Origin: Phycisphaerales bacterium UBA1845 | GTDB taxonomy: Bacteria > Planctomycetota > Phycisphaerae > UBA1845 | Direction of reading: 5' to 3' | NCBI GenBank assembly: GCA_002338715.1 | Contig: DDIR01000049.1 | Span: forward strand, 92,218 to 121,314 | DNA length: 29,097 bases | Part shown: piece after piece, positions 1 to 8,883 of the stretch | How the letters are laid out: each line of letters begins with the position of its first letter | Position numbering within the stretch: position 1 is the first letter of the stretch | Notes under the pieces: model-generated | Database searches by the model: none | The model's input: only the letters and a program-made list of their open reading frames with translations | What the model was told of the DNA's origin: nothing | Made by a program: the position numbers and the translations under genes

Positions 1-546
1 GGCGGGGGCGAAGTGGCGGCGCTTTTGGGCGAGCGTCTTTCCTGGCCAGTCTTCGATCGCAATATCCTCCAGGTGATGGCTGAAGACGACAACGTCCGCC
101 GAAACCTCTACGAGTCGATGGACGAAAACGATCGGAATTGGGTTCACGAGTTCGCCCAGTCGTTGTTCGCCAATGAGCTTCCGCTGAACGACTACTTCAG
201 CCGCCTGAGCAAGACGATGTTGACGGTGGTCCGACAAGGGCCAGCCGTCATCCTCGGGCGTGGGGGCAGTCTGATTTTGCCGAGCGACTGTGGTTTGCGC
301 GTGCGGATCATTGCACCGCTCGAGTACCGCGTCACACGCCTGACTTCCAAGAGTGAAGTCAGTACCAGCCGAGCGACTGCGATCCTGCGCGAGACGGATG
401 AGAAGCGGGATCAGTTCGTCCGCTCGCATTTCAACGTCGATCCACAAGACCAGTATCAATACGACTTGATCATCAACATGGAGCGCACTTCGCCTGGTGC
501 GGCTGCGGACATCATCGCGACGGCATCGCGTGCGAGATTCAAATGA
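1..546 (+). CDS. Cytidylate kinase-like family protein (5' end outside window)
   Basis: The reading frame is open to base 1 (in-frame residues GGGEVAALLGERL), so the true start lies upstream and the first Val codon at 13 is internal. The sequence resembles the cytidylate kinase-like family (P-loop NMP-kinase fold, Pfam Cytidylate_kin2 type): a glycine-rich start, then SWPVFDRNIL, the central AVILGRGGSLIL strand, LRVRIIAPLEYRV and a lid-like Arg-rich stretch near TDEKRDQFVRSHF. Family members start with a degenerate P-loop that would sit just before the window. About 181 codons are visible of a usual length near 200. Its TGA overlaps the ATG of the next gene (ATGA), so it is probably co-translated with the hydrogenase maturation genes. 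Real substrates of this family are poorly known; a nucleotide kinase role is family inference only. Confidence 0.8.
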   Translation, partial: GGGEVAALLGERLSWPVFDRNILQVMAEDDNVRRNLYESMDENDRNWVHEFAQSLFANELPLNDYFSRLSKTMLTVVRQGPAVILGRGGSLILPSDCGLRVRIIAPLEYRVTRLTSKSEVSTSRATAILRETDEKRDQFVRSHFNVDPQDQYQYDLIINMERTSPGAAADIIATASRARFK

Positions 547-1778
547 TCGTGCACCGTGAACCATCGAATGGTTCGCGCAACAACCCTGGTGTTCCGTTCC
601 ACCCATCGCCACAAATCGATCTGCCATTTTCTATCCACACGCCGACGATCGCATTTGGCGGTGACACCAAGTGCTGCGTGTATGTGTTGCAGGATACGCG
701 AGCGAATCTTGTCGGCTGTTTTGAAAACCTCGAAGACGTTTCGAACTACCGTCAATTTGCCCGGACTTCACGCGAAATTTGCGATTCGCTCGCGGGTCGC
801 GCAATTTGCCTCGCCCATGATCTGCACCCTTCGTTCTTCACGACTGCACGCGCCCGCGGTCTCACATCGGGACTGGCCAATGCCGGCGGGCAGATCAGTT
901 GCCATGCCGTGCAACATCACCACGCCCACGTGATTTCGTGTGCAATCGAAAATGGCATCACCGAACCGATCGTGGGCATCGCGTGCGACGGTAACGGTTA
1001 TGGCGCCGATGGGCACAATTGGGGTTGCGAAGTCTTGATCGCGGACCCCAGCCACTTTGTGCGGTTCGGACACCTGCAATACTTCCCGCTTCCCGGTGGC
1101 GATGCTGCCGCGGTAGAACCCTGGCGGTGTGCACTGAGTCTGTTGTGGCAGGCGTTTGATGGCAAGTTTCCGCCGCACATCGAGCGGATATTCGCCGCGG
1201 TCGCCCGTCCAAAATTTGACGCCGTCAAGGGATTGATCGTGCATCGGGTGGCGTGCCCGTTGACGTCAAGTCTTGGGCGCTTGTTTGATGCCGTTTCGTT
1301 CTTGTGCGGGCTATGCGAGCAGAACTGTCGTGACGGTCACGCGGCTCAATTGCTGGAATCGGTGGCCGAGCCCGATTGTGAACCCTATCCATTTTTTGAA
1401 TTGACCGATGCCACGCGGCGTGCGATCGATCCATTGCCGCTGGTTCGGGCAGTGTGCTGCGATCTGACGGAGCACGTTGGCATTTCGGTGATCGCAGGCC
1501 GGTTTCACGCGTCAATCGCGGATGCGCTGGCGACGGTCGGAATTGCGGCGGCTGAAACGCTCAATACCGACACAGTCGTGTTGACCGGTGGATGTTTCAT
1601 GAATCGCCTGCTGACCGAACGGGTGCGAGCCGCGCTTGAGCGCGCGGGGATGAACGTGTTTGAACACCATCAGGTGCCGTGCGGCGATGGTGGTTTGGGG
1701 TTGGGGCAAGGGGTCATTGCAGCCACCCAATTGGCGGAGATTGCAGCGGGCGGCGGCGCTAGAACGCGAAGGTTGTAG
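543..1778 (+). CDS. hypF: Shortened HypF: Kae1-like carbamoyltransferase domain only
   Basis: HypF makes thiocarboxamide on HypE Cys from carbamoyl phosphate, the source of the hydrogenase cyanide ligands. This 411-residue protein aligns by eye only with the C-terminal Kae1-like half of HypF (whole family about 750 residues). Visible motifs are IAFGGDTKCCVYVL at the domain start, the metal-binding HHHAH (125-129), DGNGYGADGHNWGCE (about 149-163), GGCFMN near 350 and GDGGLGLGQG near the end. The acylphosphatase domain, the two zinc fingers and the YrdC-like domain that forms carbamoyl-adenylate are absent, and the DNA before it is another gene, so this is not a local frameshift. Start ATG 543 overlaps the preceding stop by four bases. 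hypC follows after 20 bases. The missing activities may be supplied by another protein elsewhere; this is inference. Confidence 0.85.
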   Translation: MIVHREPSNGSRNNPGVPFHPSPQIDLPFSIHTPTIAFGGDTKCCVYVLQDTRANLVGCFENLEDVSNYRQFARTSREICDSLAGRAICLAHDLHPSFFTTARARGLTSGLANAGGQISCHAVQHHHAHVISCAIENGITEPIVGIACDGNGYGADGHNWGCEVLIADPSHFVRFGHLQYFPLPGGDAAAVEPWRCALSLLWQAFDGKFPPHIERIFAAVARPKFDAVKGLIVHRVACPLTSSLGRLFDAVSFLCGLCEQNCRDGHAAQLLESVAEPDCEPYPFFELTDATRRAIDPLPLVRAVCCDLTEHVGISVIAGRFHASIADALATVGIAAAETLNTDTVVLTGGCFMNRLLTERVRAALERAGMNVFEHHQVPCGDGGLGLGQGVIAATQLAEIAAGGGARTRRL

Positions 1779-1798
1779 TCAATCAAAGGGGAATTCCA

Positions 1799-2068
1799 AT
1801 GTGTCTGGCTGTTCCGGGCAAACTCATCGACGTCACCAATTCTCCCGATATGGCCGACGGTTTGGCCAGCGGTACGGTTGATTTTCAAGGGACGCGAATC
1901 AAGGCGAATCTGATTTTCACGCCGGAAGCCCGCGAAGGCGATTGGGTTCTCGTGCATGCCGGATTCGCGATTCAGAAATTGACGGAAGCGGAGGCGCTGG
2001 AAACCTGGAAGTACCTCGATGTCGGCGAAATCGAGGAAGAACTGCCCGCTGCCGAACCATTTCGCTAA
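1799..2068 (+). CDS. hypC: [NiFe]-hydrogenase assembly chaperone HypC
   Basis: 89 residues, the normal size for HypC/HybG/HupF. It begins with the diagnostic MCLAVPGKL; Cys2 (N-terminal after Met removal) is the residue that contacts HypD and the Fe(CN)2CO unit and then the large-subunit precursor. The middle contains the conserved GDWVLVHAGFAIQKL segment that ends the OB-like fold, followed by a helical tail (EALETWKYLDVGE). An AGGGGA ribosome site precedes the ATG. It lies between hypF and hypD in the usual hypC-hypD-hypE order, and hypD starts 14 bases after its stop. Confidence 0.97.
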   Translation: MCLAVPGKLIDVTNSPDMADGLASGTVDFQGTRIKANLIFTPEAREGDWVLVHAGFAIQKLTEAEALETWKYLDVGEIEEELPAAEPFR

Positions 2069-2082
2069 CACAGGGGTGCGAA

Positions 2083-3189
2083 ATGAATACCGATCAACCA
2101 AAGGATCTGGTCAGAACGCTCCACCATGTGTGTGAATCGCTGGAGCCGATGGCGTTCATGGAAGTCTGCGGGACGCATACGGTTTCGTTTCAGCGCAGCG
2201 GCGTCAAATCGCTCTTGCCATCCAACGTCAAATTGATCAGCGGACCGGGATGCCCGGTTTGTGTGTCGTCGCAAGGGTACATCGACGCAGCATGTGCGAT
2301 TGCGTCATCACCCGCGATCACGATCTGCACCTATGGCGACATGCTGCGCGTGCCCGGACGCAGCGGCAGCCTGCAGGAGCAAAGGGCAGTGGGCGCGGAT
2401 GTGCGGGTCGTGTATTCACCGCTCGATGCGGTTCGCCTGGCTGAAGCACACCCGGAACGAACGGTTGTGTTCATCGCGGTCGGATTTGAAACGACGGTCG
2501 GTGGCCACGCAGCCGCCGTGTTGGAAGCCCAGCAGCGTGGTCTCGATAATTTCTGTTTGCTCGCGTCACAGAAACTCGTCGTCCCGGCGATGTTGGCGCT
2601 TCTGGAAGAGGGCGAAGTGCGCATCGATGGGTTCCTTTGCCCTGGGCATGTCAGCGTGATCATCGGCCCCAATGCATATGTTCCGGTGGTGCGCGATCAC
2701 CGTAAACCCTGCGTCATCGCGGGTTTCGAACCCGAGCAGATGTTGCGCGGAATCATCCAACTTGTGAGGCAGGTCGCACAACGATCGCCGCGCATCGAGA
2801 ACATCTATCCAGCCGCCGTCAAACCTGATGGAAACCCGAAAGCTGTCGCGGTAATCAACGAAGTCTTCGAGCCATCCGACTCGGTTTGGCGGGCGATGGG
2901 CACCATTCCGCTGAGTGGTTTGGCGCTTCGATCGAAGTATCGCCGTTTTGACGCGCTAAAACGATTCGACGTTGAGATCGGACCCGACTACGACCCGCCC
3001 GGATGCAGTTGCGGGCAGGTGCTTCAAGGGAAAGTTGAACCCCGCGATTGCCCGTTATTCGGCACCGAATGCACGCCGATGAAGCCGATCGGTCCGTGCA
3101 TGGTGGGGAGCGAGGGCTCTTGTGCGGCTGCCTTTAAATATGGAGGCAACGGCACACCGCGTGCATGTGCTCTTTCCGACGGGAGTTAA
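2083..3189 (+). CDS. hypD: Hydrogenase formation protein HypD
   Basis: HypD is the iron-sulphur scaffold on which Fe(CN)2CO is built together with HypC. The 368-residue product has the family's conserved cysteines: FMEVCGTHT near the N-terminus, the GPGCPVC motif, and the C-terminal iron-sulphur region GCSCGQVLQG, followed by the DCPLF, ECTP, GPCMVG and GSCAAAF stretches. The frame is open further upstream to 1942, but ATG 2083 is chosen because it follows the hypC stop and has AGGGG eight bases before it; an earlier start would run inside hypC. hypE begins three bases after the stop. Length and motifs are normal. Confidence 0.96.
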   Translation: MNTDQPKDLVRTLHHVCESLEPMAFMEVCGTHTVSFQRSGVKSLLPSNVKLISGPGCPVCVSSQGYIDAACAIASSPAITICTYGDMLRVPGRSGSLQEQRAVGADVRVVYSPLDAVRLAEAHPERTVVFIAVGFETTVGGHAAAVLEAQQRGLDNFCLLASQKLVVPAMLALLEEGEVRIDGFLCPGHVSVIIGPNAYVPVVRDHRKPCVIAGFEPEQMLRGIIQLVRQVAQRSPRIENIYPAAVKPDGNPKAVAVINEVFEPSDSVWRAMGTIPLSGLALRSKYRRFDALKRFDVEIGPDYDPPGCSCGQVLQGKVEPRDCPLFGTECTPMKPIGPCMVGSEGSCAAAFKYGGNGTPRACALSDGS

Positions 3190-3192
3190 GCC

Positions 3193-4230
3193 ATGCGCAC
3201 GAAGCTTGCCGGGAAGATCGAGGCGGGCGAAAAAATTTCCATCGCCCATGGTGGCGGCGGCGAAATGATGCACCGCCTCATCGAGGGCCACATCCTTCCG
3301 CGGTTGGGCAACCGATTCCTCAACGCGCTCAACGACAGTGCAATCTTTGAACCCACCAACAAACGGATCGCATTCACAACCGATGCCTTCGTCGTACAAC
3401 CTCTGGAGTTCCCCGGTGGCGACATCGGACGACTGGCGATGTGTGGCACCATCAATGACCTCGCCGTTATGGGTGCCACTCCCACTGCCTTGAGTCTTGC
3501 CCTCGTGGTTGAGGAAGGTCTTCCACTGAGCGTGCTTGACCGGATTCTCGATTCCATTGCCGAGACCGCAGCCACCGCCAATGTCGTCGTTGCTACCGGG
3601 GACACGAAGGTTATCGAGCGGCGCAGCGGCGACGGATTGATGATCACGACGGCTGGCATCGGGCATCTTCGCGACGGTGTCAACATGGACCTCGGGCGCG
3701 TCAATGCCGGCGATGTGGTGATCGTGTCCGGTCGAATTGCAGAGCATGGCCTCGCGGTGTTGTCGGTTCGCGAAGGCCTTTCATTTGAAACTCAAATCGT
3801 CAGCGACGCGGCCCCCCTCAACGACCTCGTCGCGACCATTCTTGACAGCGGCGCAGACGTCAAGTTCATGCGTGATCCAACCAGAGGGGGGCTGGCTGGT
3901 GTTCTCGCCGATGCGGCAGACGTGTCCAACCTCAGCATCGAGGTACGGGAAGATTCGATCCCGGTATCGTCAGCCGTCCGGCACACTGCGGAAGTCTTCG
4001 GTCTCGATCCACTCACCGTGGCCAACGAAGGGAAACTTGTCGCGATCTGCTCGGCGAAGGATGCCGATCGGGTGCTCAATGCCTGCCGGGCGCACCCACT
4101 CGGAAAACACGCCGCATTGATCGGACATTTCGTGGATGAACAGCCCCAACTCGTCGAACTGATCACGTTGGCGGGTGGGCGGCGCGTCATCCAACGCCCT
4201 TACGGAGAAGAGCTTCCGCGCATCTGTTGA
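3193..4230 (+). CDS. hypE: Hydrogenase expression/formation protein HypE
   Basis: HypE accepts the carbamoyl group on its C-terminal Cys and dehydrates it with ATP to thiocyanate, which goes to the HypCD iron. The 345 residues have the PurM/AIR-synthase-like layout: the N-terminal HGGGGEMMHRLIEG glycine-rich loop, TTDAFVVQPLEFPGGDIGRLA, the CGTINDLAVMGA segment, VVATGDTKVIER, and the MRDPTRGGLAGVLADAA motif of the second domain. The protein ends in PRIC, the exact carbamoylation tail, which shows it is full length. GGGAG in the hypD stop region serves as ribosome site. A 24-base gap separates it from hydB. Confidence 0.97.
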   Translation: MRTKLAGKIEAGEKISIAHGGGGEMMHRLIEGHILPRLGNRFLNALNDSAIFEPTNKRIAFTTDAFVVQPLEFPGGDIGRLAMCGTINDLAVMGATPTALSLALVVEEGLPLSVLDRILDSIAETAATANVVVATGDTKVIERRSGDGLMITTAGIGHLRDGVNMDLGRVNAGDVVIVSGRIAEHGLAVLSVREGLSFETQIVSDAAPLNDLVATILDSGADVKFMRDPTRGGLAGVLADAADVSNLSIEVREDSIPVSSAVRHTAEVFGLDPLTVANEGKLVAICSAKDADRVLNACRAHPLGKHAALIGHFVDEQPQLVELITLAGGRRVIQRPYGEELPRIC

Positions 4231-4254
4231 GCCAATGTTAACGGAGCAGGTTCA

Positions 4255-5409
4255 ATGAAAAACAAGGTCTTGTATACCATCAACAAAAGTGAGCTGGACA
4301 AGCTCATCGGTATACTCCAACGAGATGGTTACCGGGTAGTCGGCCCCACCGTTCGCGACGGGGCCATCACGTACGAGGAAATCGAATCGGTCCGGCAGCT
4401 TCCGATCGGCTGGACCGATTCGCAGTCCCCCGGACGTTATCGCCTGAACAGGCGCAATGATGATCATCTGTTCGGGTATGTCGTCGGTCCCCATTCACTC
4501 AAGAAGTTTTTCTTTCCACCCAAGCAACGGTTGTTCGGCATCAAACGAGACGGTGAATCCGGGTATATCTTTGAGGCCCACCAGCCCGACCCGCCGCGTT
4601 ATGCCTTCCTTGGTGTTCGGGCGTGCGACCTCGCCGCCGTCGGTGTGCAGGATCGCGTCTTCAAGCAAACGATGGCCGAACCCTATTACGCCAAAGCCCG
4701 CAACGATGCGCTGTTTATCGCGGTCAACTGCACCGAGCCTGGCGGGACGTGTTTCTGCGGATCGATGGGAACGGGGCCGCGTTGCAGCGAAGGCTTTGAC
4801 CTCGCCCTGACCGAACTTCGCACCACATTTACCGTCGAAGTCGGGACGAACAAGGGTCGCCAACTGATCGAAGCACTGGAGCATGAGACGACCGACGCCA
4901 ACACCAGCCATCTCGTCGATTTGCTGATGGACAACGCGGCAGAACACATGGGTCGAACGCTGGATACGGAGGATCTTCCGGACATTCTGCTGAAAAACCT
5001 TTCGCACGATCACTGGAACGAGGTGGCCAAGCGGTGCATGTCGTGCTCGAACTGCACGTTTGCGTGCCCGACGTGTTTTTGCAGCAACGTCGAAGACTCG
5101 ACCGATCTTTCCGGCAACCACGCCGAGCGGTGGCGCACGTGGGGTTCATGTTTCACGTTGGAATTCTCCTATCACACCGGTGGATATTCGCGTTCGACGC
5201 CGGCTGCCCGCTATCGCCAATGGTTGACGCACAAGTTGGCCAACTGGCATGAGCAGTTTGGAACGTCGGGATGCGTGGGGTGTGGGCGGTGTATCACCTG
5301 GTGTCCGGTTGGAATCGACATAACCAAAGAGGCAACAACGATCGCCAATGACGTGAAACGTTCAAGGGCGAATCAGGAGGCCAAGCGCCTTGAGGAGGTG
5401 GGATCATGA
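4255..5409 (+). CDS. hydB: Group 3b hydrogenase beta subunit, 4Fe-4S electron-transfer protein (HydB/AsrA-like)
   Basis: Homologous to the beta subunit of Pyrococcus-type sulfhydrogenase and to anaerobic sulfite reductase AsrA; it carries electrons between the hydrogenase module and the flavoprotein. 384 residues. Visible features: an N-terminal domain with GPHSLKKFFFPP, YAFLGVRACDLAA and GGTCFCGSMGTGP, then a [4Fe-4S] site starting at about residue 261 (CMSCSNCTFACPTC) and a second at about 339 (CVGCGRCITWCP). GGAG lies before the ATG. Its TGA overlaps the next ATG (ATGA at 5406-5409). The order hydB-hydG-hydD-hydA is the same as in Pyrococcus furiosus hydrogenase operons. The substrate could also include polysulfide, as reported for archaeal homologues; not decidable here. 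Confidence 0.92.
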   Translation: MKNKVLYTINKSELDKLIGILQRDGYRVVGPTVRDGAITYEEIESVRQLPIGWTDSQSPGRYRLNRRNDDHLFGYVVGPHSLKKFFFPPKQRLFGIKRDGESGYIFEAHQPDPPRYAFLGVRACDLAAVGVQDRVFKQTMAEPYYAKARNDALFIAVNCTEPGGTCFCGSMGTGPRCSEGFDLALTELRTTFTVEVGTNKGRQLIEALEHETTDANTSHLVDLLMDNAAEHMGRTLDTEDLPDILLKNLSHDHWNEVAKRCMSCSNCTFACPTCFCSNVEDSTDLSGNHAERWRTWGSCFTLEFSYHTGGYSRSTPAARYRQWLTHKLANWHEQFGTSGCVGCGRCITWCPVGIDITKEATTIANDVKRSRANQEAKRLEEVGS

Positions 5410-6281
5410 TCAGCACACTTGATCAAAGGCCCAGTATCGTTTGCGGAGAGGCCAATCCGATGGCGCCAGCATGGACGCGCATCGTCGCGTGTCAGCAGGA
5501 GTCATCCAACACCGCCTCATATACCCTTCAATTTCTTGACCCCGAGCAGAAGAAAAACTACCGATTTCAGCCGGGGCAATTCAACATGGTCTATCTGTTC
5601 GGCGTCGGCGAAGCTGCGATTTCCATCAGCTCCGACCCGGACAAATGCGACTCGCTGGTCCATACGATTCGCCACGTCGGTAGCGTCACGTTCGCGATGA
5701 ATCGACTGGGCATTGGTCAATGCGTTGGATTGCGGGGACCGTTCGGTAGCAGTTGGCCGCTCCAGGAATGCCGCGGGCGCGACATTCTGCTCGTTGCGGG
5801 CGGTATCGGTATCGCGCCGCTGCGCCCGGCGATTTATCAGCTCTTAAAAAATCGCGACGACTATGGCCGCCTCATTCTTCTTTACGGCATTCGTTCGCCC
5901 CAGGACATGATCTTCAAAGAAGAGGTCGAAGGGTGGATGGACCGCCGCGACTTCCAGGTGCTGATCACCGTTGACTATCCGAGTGACGAATGGACCGGAC
6001 CGGTCGGCGTTGTGACCAAACTGTTGCGTCGCGTGCGCGTCGATTCGTCACGGACGAGCGTGTTTGTTTGCGGTCCGCGCGTGATGAACCGGGCGGCTGC
6101 CCACTCCTTCCTTTCGCACTATGTGCCCGAAGATGAAATCTTCATTTCGCTGGAGCGGAACATGCGCTGCGGCGTTGGTCAGTGCGGACACTGTCAATAC
6201 GGCCCCAAGTTTGTGTGCAAGGACGGGCCCGTATTCTCGTATGCATCGGTGCGAAACCTGTTCGGAAAAGACGAGGTGTAG
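5406..6281 (+). CDS. hydG: Group 3b hydrogenase gamma subunit, FAD/NAD(P)-binding (HydG/AsrB-like)
   Basis: Ferredoxin-NADP reductase-like subunit that exchanges hydride with NAD(P)H. 291 residues: FAD domain with FQPGQFNMVYLFG and ISISSDPD (about 55-80), GLRGPFGSSWPL, the NAD(P)-binding loop VAGGIGIAPLRPA (about 129-141), FVCGPRVM, and a C-terminal [2Fe-2S]-type cluster site CGVGQCGHCQYGPKFVC (about 254-270). A GGAGG site (within 5391-5400) lies in the end of hydB, and the next gene starts one base after its stop. Nicotinamide specificity (NADP or NAD) cannot be read from the sequence by eye. Assignment rests on motifs plus position between hydB and hydD. Confidence 0.92.
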   Translation: MISTLDQRPSIVCGEANPMAPAWTRIVACQQESSNTASYTLQFLDPEQKKNYRFQPGQFNMVYLFGVGEAAISISSDPDKCDSLVHTIRHVGSVTFAMNRLGIGQCVGLRGPFGSSWPLQECRGRDILLVAGGIGIAPLRPAIYQLLKNRDDYGRLILLYGIRSPQDMIFKEEVEGWMDRRDFQVLITVDYPSDEWTGPVGVVTKLLRRVRVDSSRTSVFVCGPRVMNRAAAHSFLSHYVPEDEIFISLERNMRCGVGQCGHCQYGPKFVCKDGPVFSYASVRNLFGKDEV

Positions 6282-6282
6282 C

Positions 6283-7077
6283 ATGGCTGAAAACAAAAAA
6301 CCCAAGTTGGCAGTCTACAAGTTCAGTTCGTGCGACGGATGCCAACTTTCCATTCTCGACCTTGAAGACGAACTCTTGGCGCTGACCGGCGCGGTCGAAA
6401 TCTCATTCTTTCTGGAAGCGCGGCGCAAAGTGCAGCCCGGTCCCTATGACATCGGTCTGGTTGAAGGATCGATTTCCACGCCGGAAGAAGCCGAGCGCAT
6501 CGTTCAGGTGCGCAAGGAGTGTCGTCACCTCGTGACGATCGGTGCGTGCGCGACATCGGGCGGTATACAGGCGCTCAAAAACTGGGCGGACGTTGAGGAA
6601 TACAAACGCATCGTCTACGCATCCCCGCGTTACATCAGCACCCTCGATACGGCCAGTCCCGTCGCGGCGTACGTGCTCGTTGATTTTGAACTTCGCGGCT
6701 GCCCGGTGAACAAATACCAGTTGGTCGAAGTGATCACGGCTCTGATCGCAGGACGTCGGCCGCAGATTCCGACGTCGCCGGTCTGCCTTGAGTGCAAGCG
6801 GGCGGGCAACATCTGCGTGATGGTCGCGGAGGGCACGCCTTGTCTCGGACCGATCACGCAGGCCGGTTGCGGGGCGCTGTGCCCGACGTATGGCCGCGGA
6901 TGCTATGCATGCTTTGGACCGGCTGAGTCAGCCGCGGCAGAAGCACTCTGTGTCCACTGCGAAAAATCGGGAACATCCAAGCCGGCGATTGTTCGAATGT
7001 TGCGCAGCTTCAACGGATACCTCGAACCCTTCAAGCAAGTAGGTGACAAATATGAGCGTCAAACCGTCAACAATTGA
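6283..7077 (+). CDS. hydD: Group 3b [NiFe]-hydrogenase small (delta) subunit
   Basis: Carries the iron-sulphur chain from the active site. 264 residues with no Tat signal, as expected for a cytoplasmic group 3 enzyme. Motifs: [15 protein letters not shown] near the N-terminus (proximal cluster CxxC), [31 protein letters not shown], and the Cys-rich C-terminal half with [18 protein letters not shown] and [20 protein letters not shown], enough cysteines for three cubane clusters. ATG 6283 with GAGGTG before it is chosen; the same frame is open upstream but that is within hydG. The gene overlaps hydA by 26 bases. Confidence 0.95.
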   Translation: MAENKKPKLAVYKFSSCDGCQLSILDLEDELLALTGAVEISFFLEARRKVQPGPYDIGLVEGSISTPEEAERIVQVRKECRHLVTIGACATSGGIQALKNWADVEEYKRIVYASPRYISTLDTASPVAAYVLVDFELRGCPVNKYQLVEVITALIAGRRPQIPTSPVCLECKRAGNICVMVAEGTPCLGPITQAGCGALCPTYGRGCYACFGPAESAAAEALCVHCEKSGTSKPAIVRMLRSFNGYLEPFKQVGDKYERQTVNN

Positions 7078-8362
7078 GCGAACCATCCATGTCGAGAACC
7101 TCGCCCGTGTTGAAGGTGAGGGAGCTCTCTACATCAAAGCCGTCGGCGACGAGATCACCGACGTCCAACTGAATATCTTTGAACCGCCCCGATTCTACGA
7201 GGCGTTTCTGCGCGGGCGAGGTTATCGCGAAGTACCCGACATCACCGCCCGCATCTGCGGCATCTGTCCGGTGGCGTACCAGATGAGTTCGTGCCACGCA
7301 TTGGAACAGGCGCATGGCGTCACCGTTGGAGAACCATTGCGCACGTTGCGGCGCTTGCTTTACTGCGGCGAATGGATCGAGTCGCACGTGCTGCACATGT
7401 TCATGCTGCACCTGCCCGATTTTCTCGGGTACGAAAGCGTGGTGACGATGGCGGCTGACCACAAGGACGTGGTGGCCAAGGCGCTCGCGCTTAAGAAGGC
7501 GGGCAACGACATCGTCAACTTCATCGGCGGGCGCGAAGTGCACCCGATCAACGTGCGGGTCGGTGGGTTCTACCGTTTGCCGTCGCAAGCCAAAGCCAAG
7601 GCGCTTCGTGAAACGCTGCTCAAGAATCGGGAGTTCGCTGTCGAGACGATCCGATTCATGGCTGGCCTGGACTTCCCTGACTTCGAGCAGAACTACGAAT
7701 TCGTCGCGATGAAACATCCGAACGAATATCCGTATTGCGAAGGGCGTATCGTCTCCAGCTCGGGGATTAACATCCCGGTCGAAGCGTTTCTCAATGAGTT
7801 TGAAGAGATACACGTGAAGCACTCCACGGCGCTTCATGGCCGACTCAAGGACGGTCGAACGTATCTCGTTGGCCCGCTGGCGCGCGTGAACCTCAACTTC
7901 GACCAACTGCCCGATTCTGTGAAGGAAATCGCCAAGGAAATCGGATTCGAGGTGCCGTGTCGCAACAACTTCAAGAGCATCATCGCCCGGGCGCTGGAGA
8001 CGCTCTTCGCCGTCGACCATGCGATCGAGATTCTCGAAAAGTACGATGACACGCCAGCGCCTTACATCCAGATCGCCGACAAAGCCGGCATCGGGCACGG
8101 GTGCAGCGAAGCGCCGCGCGGGATTCTCTACCATCGCTATGAAGTCGACGCCGCCGGTCTCATCAAGAACGCAGTCATCACACCGCCCACCGCGCAGAAT
8201 CAACCGCAGATTGAAGACGACCTGCGGCACTTCTTCCCGAGCGTTATGGAAAAGCCCGAGGAGGAGGCCACGTTGCGGTGCGAGCAGTTGATTCGTAATT
8301 ACGATCCGTGCATCTCGTGTTCGACGCACTTTCTCAAGCTCAAGGTGGATCGGACGACATGA
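7052..8362 (+). CDS. hydA: Group 3b [NiFe]-hydrogenase large (alpha) subunit
   Basis: Holds the Ni-Fe(CN)2CO site. 436 residues. The N-terminal RVEGEG is followed by the L1 site [10 protein letters not shown] (Cys69 and Cys72), and the C-terminal L2 site is DPCISCSTH (Cys420, Cys423, His426): all four nickel-ligand cysteines are present. A tail of only ten residues follows His426, beginning FLKL, similar to the very short VVKL tail described for the Pyrococcus soluble hydrogenase; the protease encoded next would remove it. ATG 7052 is preferred over GTG 7043 because AGGTGA (7041-7046) sits five bases before it. Four-base ATGA overlap with the protease gene. The group 3b assignment comes from subunits and gene order. 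Confidence 0.96.
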   Translation: MSVKPSTIERTIHVENLARVEGEGALYIKAVGDEITDVQLNIFEPPRFYEAFLRGRGYREVPDITARICGICPVAYQMSSCHALEQAHGVTVGEPLRTLRRLLYCGEWIESHVLHMFMLHLPDFLGYESVVTMAADHKDVVAKALALKKAGNDIVNFIGGREVHPINVRVGGFYRLPSQAKAKALRETLLKNREFAVETIRFMAGLDFPDFEQNYEFVAMKHPNEYPYCEGRIVSSSGINIPVEAFLNEFEEIHVKHSTALHGRLKDGRTYLVGPLARVNLNFDQLPDSVKEIAKEIGFEVPCRNNFKSIIARALETLFAVDHAIEILEKYDDTPAPYIQIADKAGIGHGCSEAPRGILYHRYEVDAAGLIKNAVITPPTAQNQPQIEDDLRHFFPSVMEKPEEEATLRCEQLIRNYDPCISCSTHFLKLKVDRTT

Positions 8363-8883
8363 ATTCGGATTTACTCATTCTAGGGATCGGGAACGAAATG
8401 CGCGGCGACGATGCCGCGGGAATCATTCTCGCAAGGAACCTGGCGGGCAGATTTTCAGGTGCTGCCCGCCTGGAGTCCAACCCGTATATGTTGTGGAACC
8501 TGTTGCAAAGCGGTATCGCGCAGTCGCATTTGGCGCTGATCGATGCAGCCGTCGCTTACAACGGGTTCGAAGTGGGGCAGTGGCGCTGCTTCGATTACCC
8601 CGATCAGATGGGCATGATCGAGGGCACGGTGCTGCGCAACACGCACAGTGTGGACGTGACGTCGATGCTGCGACTTGGCGAGACGCTGCATATTCTGCCG
8701 CCGAATGTGCGGATTTACGCGGTGGCTGCGTCTGAATTTGAACCGGGACCACACGTGTCGCCTGCGCTCGCGTCGCATCTTGGCGGTATTGAAGAGGCGA
8801 TTGGCTACGATCTGGAGTGTTGGCTGGAGGCTGAAACGTGCATGAATTCTCCGTCGCACGATCCATTTGCAACATCGCGATAG
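8359..8883 (+). CDS. Hydrogenase maturation endopeptidase (peptidase family M52)
   Basis: 174-residue protease of the HybD/HycI type that trims the large-subunit tail once nickel is in place. The N-terminus [13 protein letters not shown] is the family signature; Glu13, Asp62 (ALIDAAVA) and His96 (NTHSVD) line up with the three nickel-sensing ligands known in HybD (Glu16, Asp62, His93). ATG 8359 overlaps the hydA stop; an AAGGTGG site lies in the hydA end. The frame is also open upstream but only inside hydA. The C-terminal tail, about 20 residues rich in Ser and Pro, lies where the sequence also codes for the start of hypA (46-base overlap). Confidence 0.94.
   Translation: MNSDLLILGIGNEMRGDDAAGIILARNLAGRFSGAARLESNPYMLWNLLQSGIAQSHLALIDAAVAYNGFEVGQWRCFDYPDQMGMIEGTVLRNTHSVDVTSMLRLGETLHILPPNVRIYAVAASEFEPGPHVSPALASHLGGIEEAIGYDLECWLEAETCMNSPSHDPFATSR
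8826..8830 (+). promoter_or_regulatory. Ribosome binding site that fixes the GTG start of hypA
   Basis: A perfect GGAGG inside the protease gene is followed by seven bases and then GTG 8838. This decides for the GTG start, which places His directly after the initiator Met, as HypA requires for nickel binding. Confidence 0.75.

Noticed and set aside
3055..3747. Minus-strand open frame of 230 codons across the hypD/hypE junction
   Set aside because: Spans two well-supported plus-strand genes and shows no domain or start signal.
7067..8329. Long open frame on the minus strand opposite the hydrogenase large-subunit gene (about 420 codons)
   Set aside because: It mirrors hydA, whose motifs are unmistakable; the antisense product has no recognisable domain and no ribosome site or operon context.
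8308..8358. Earlier in-frame start for the maturation protease
   Set aside because: It would lie within the hydA L2-coding region, and the family N-terminus ([13 protein letters not shown]) begins right after ATG 8359.
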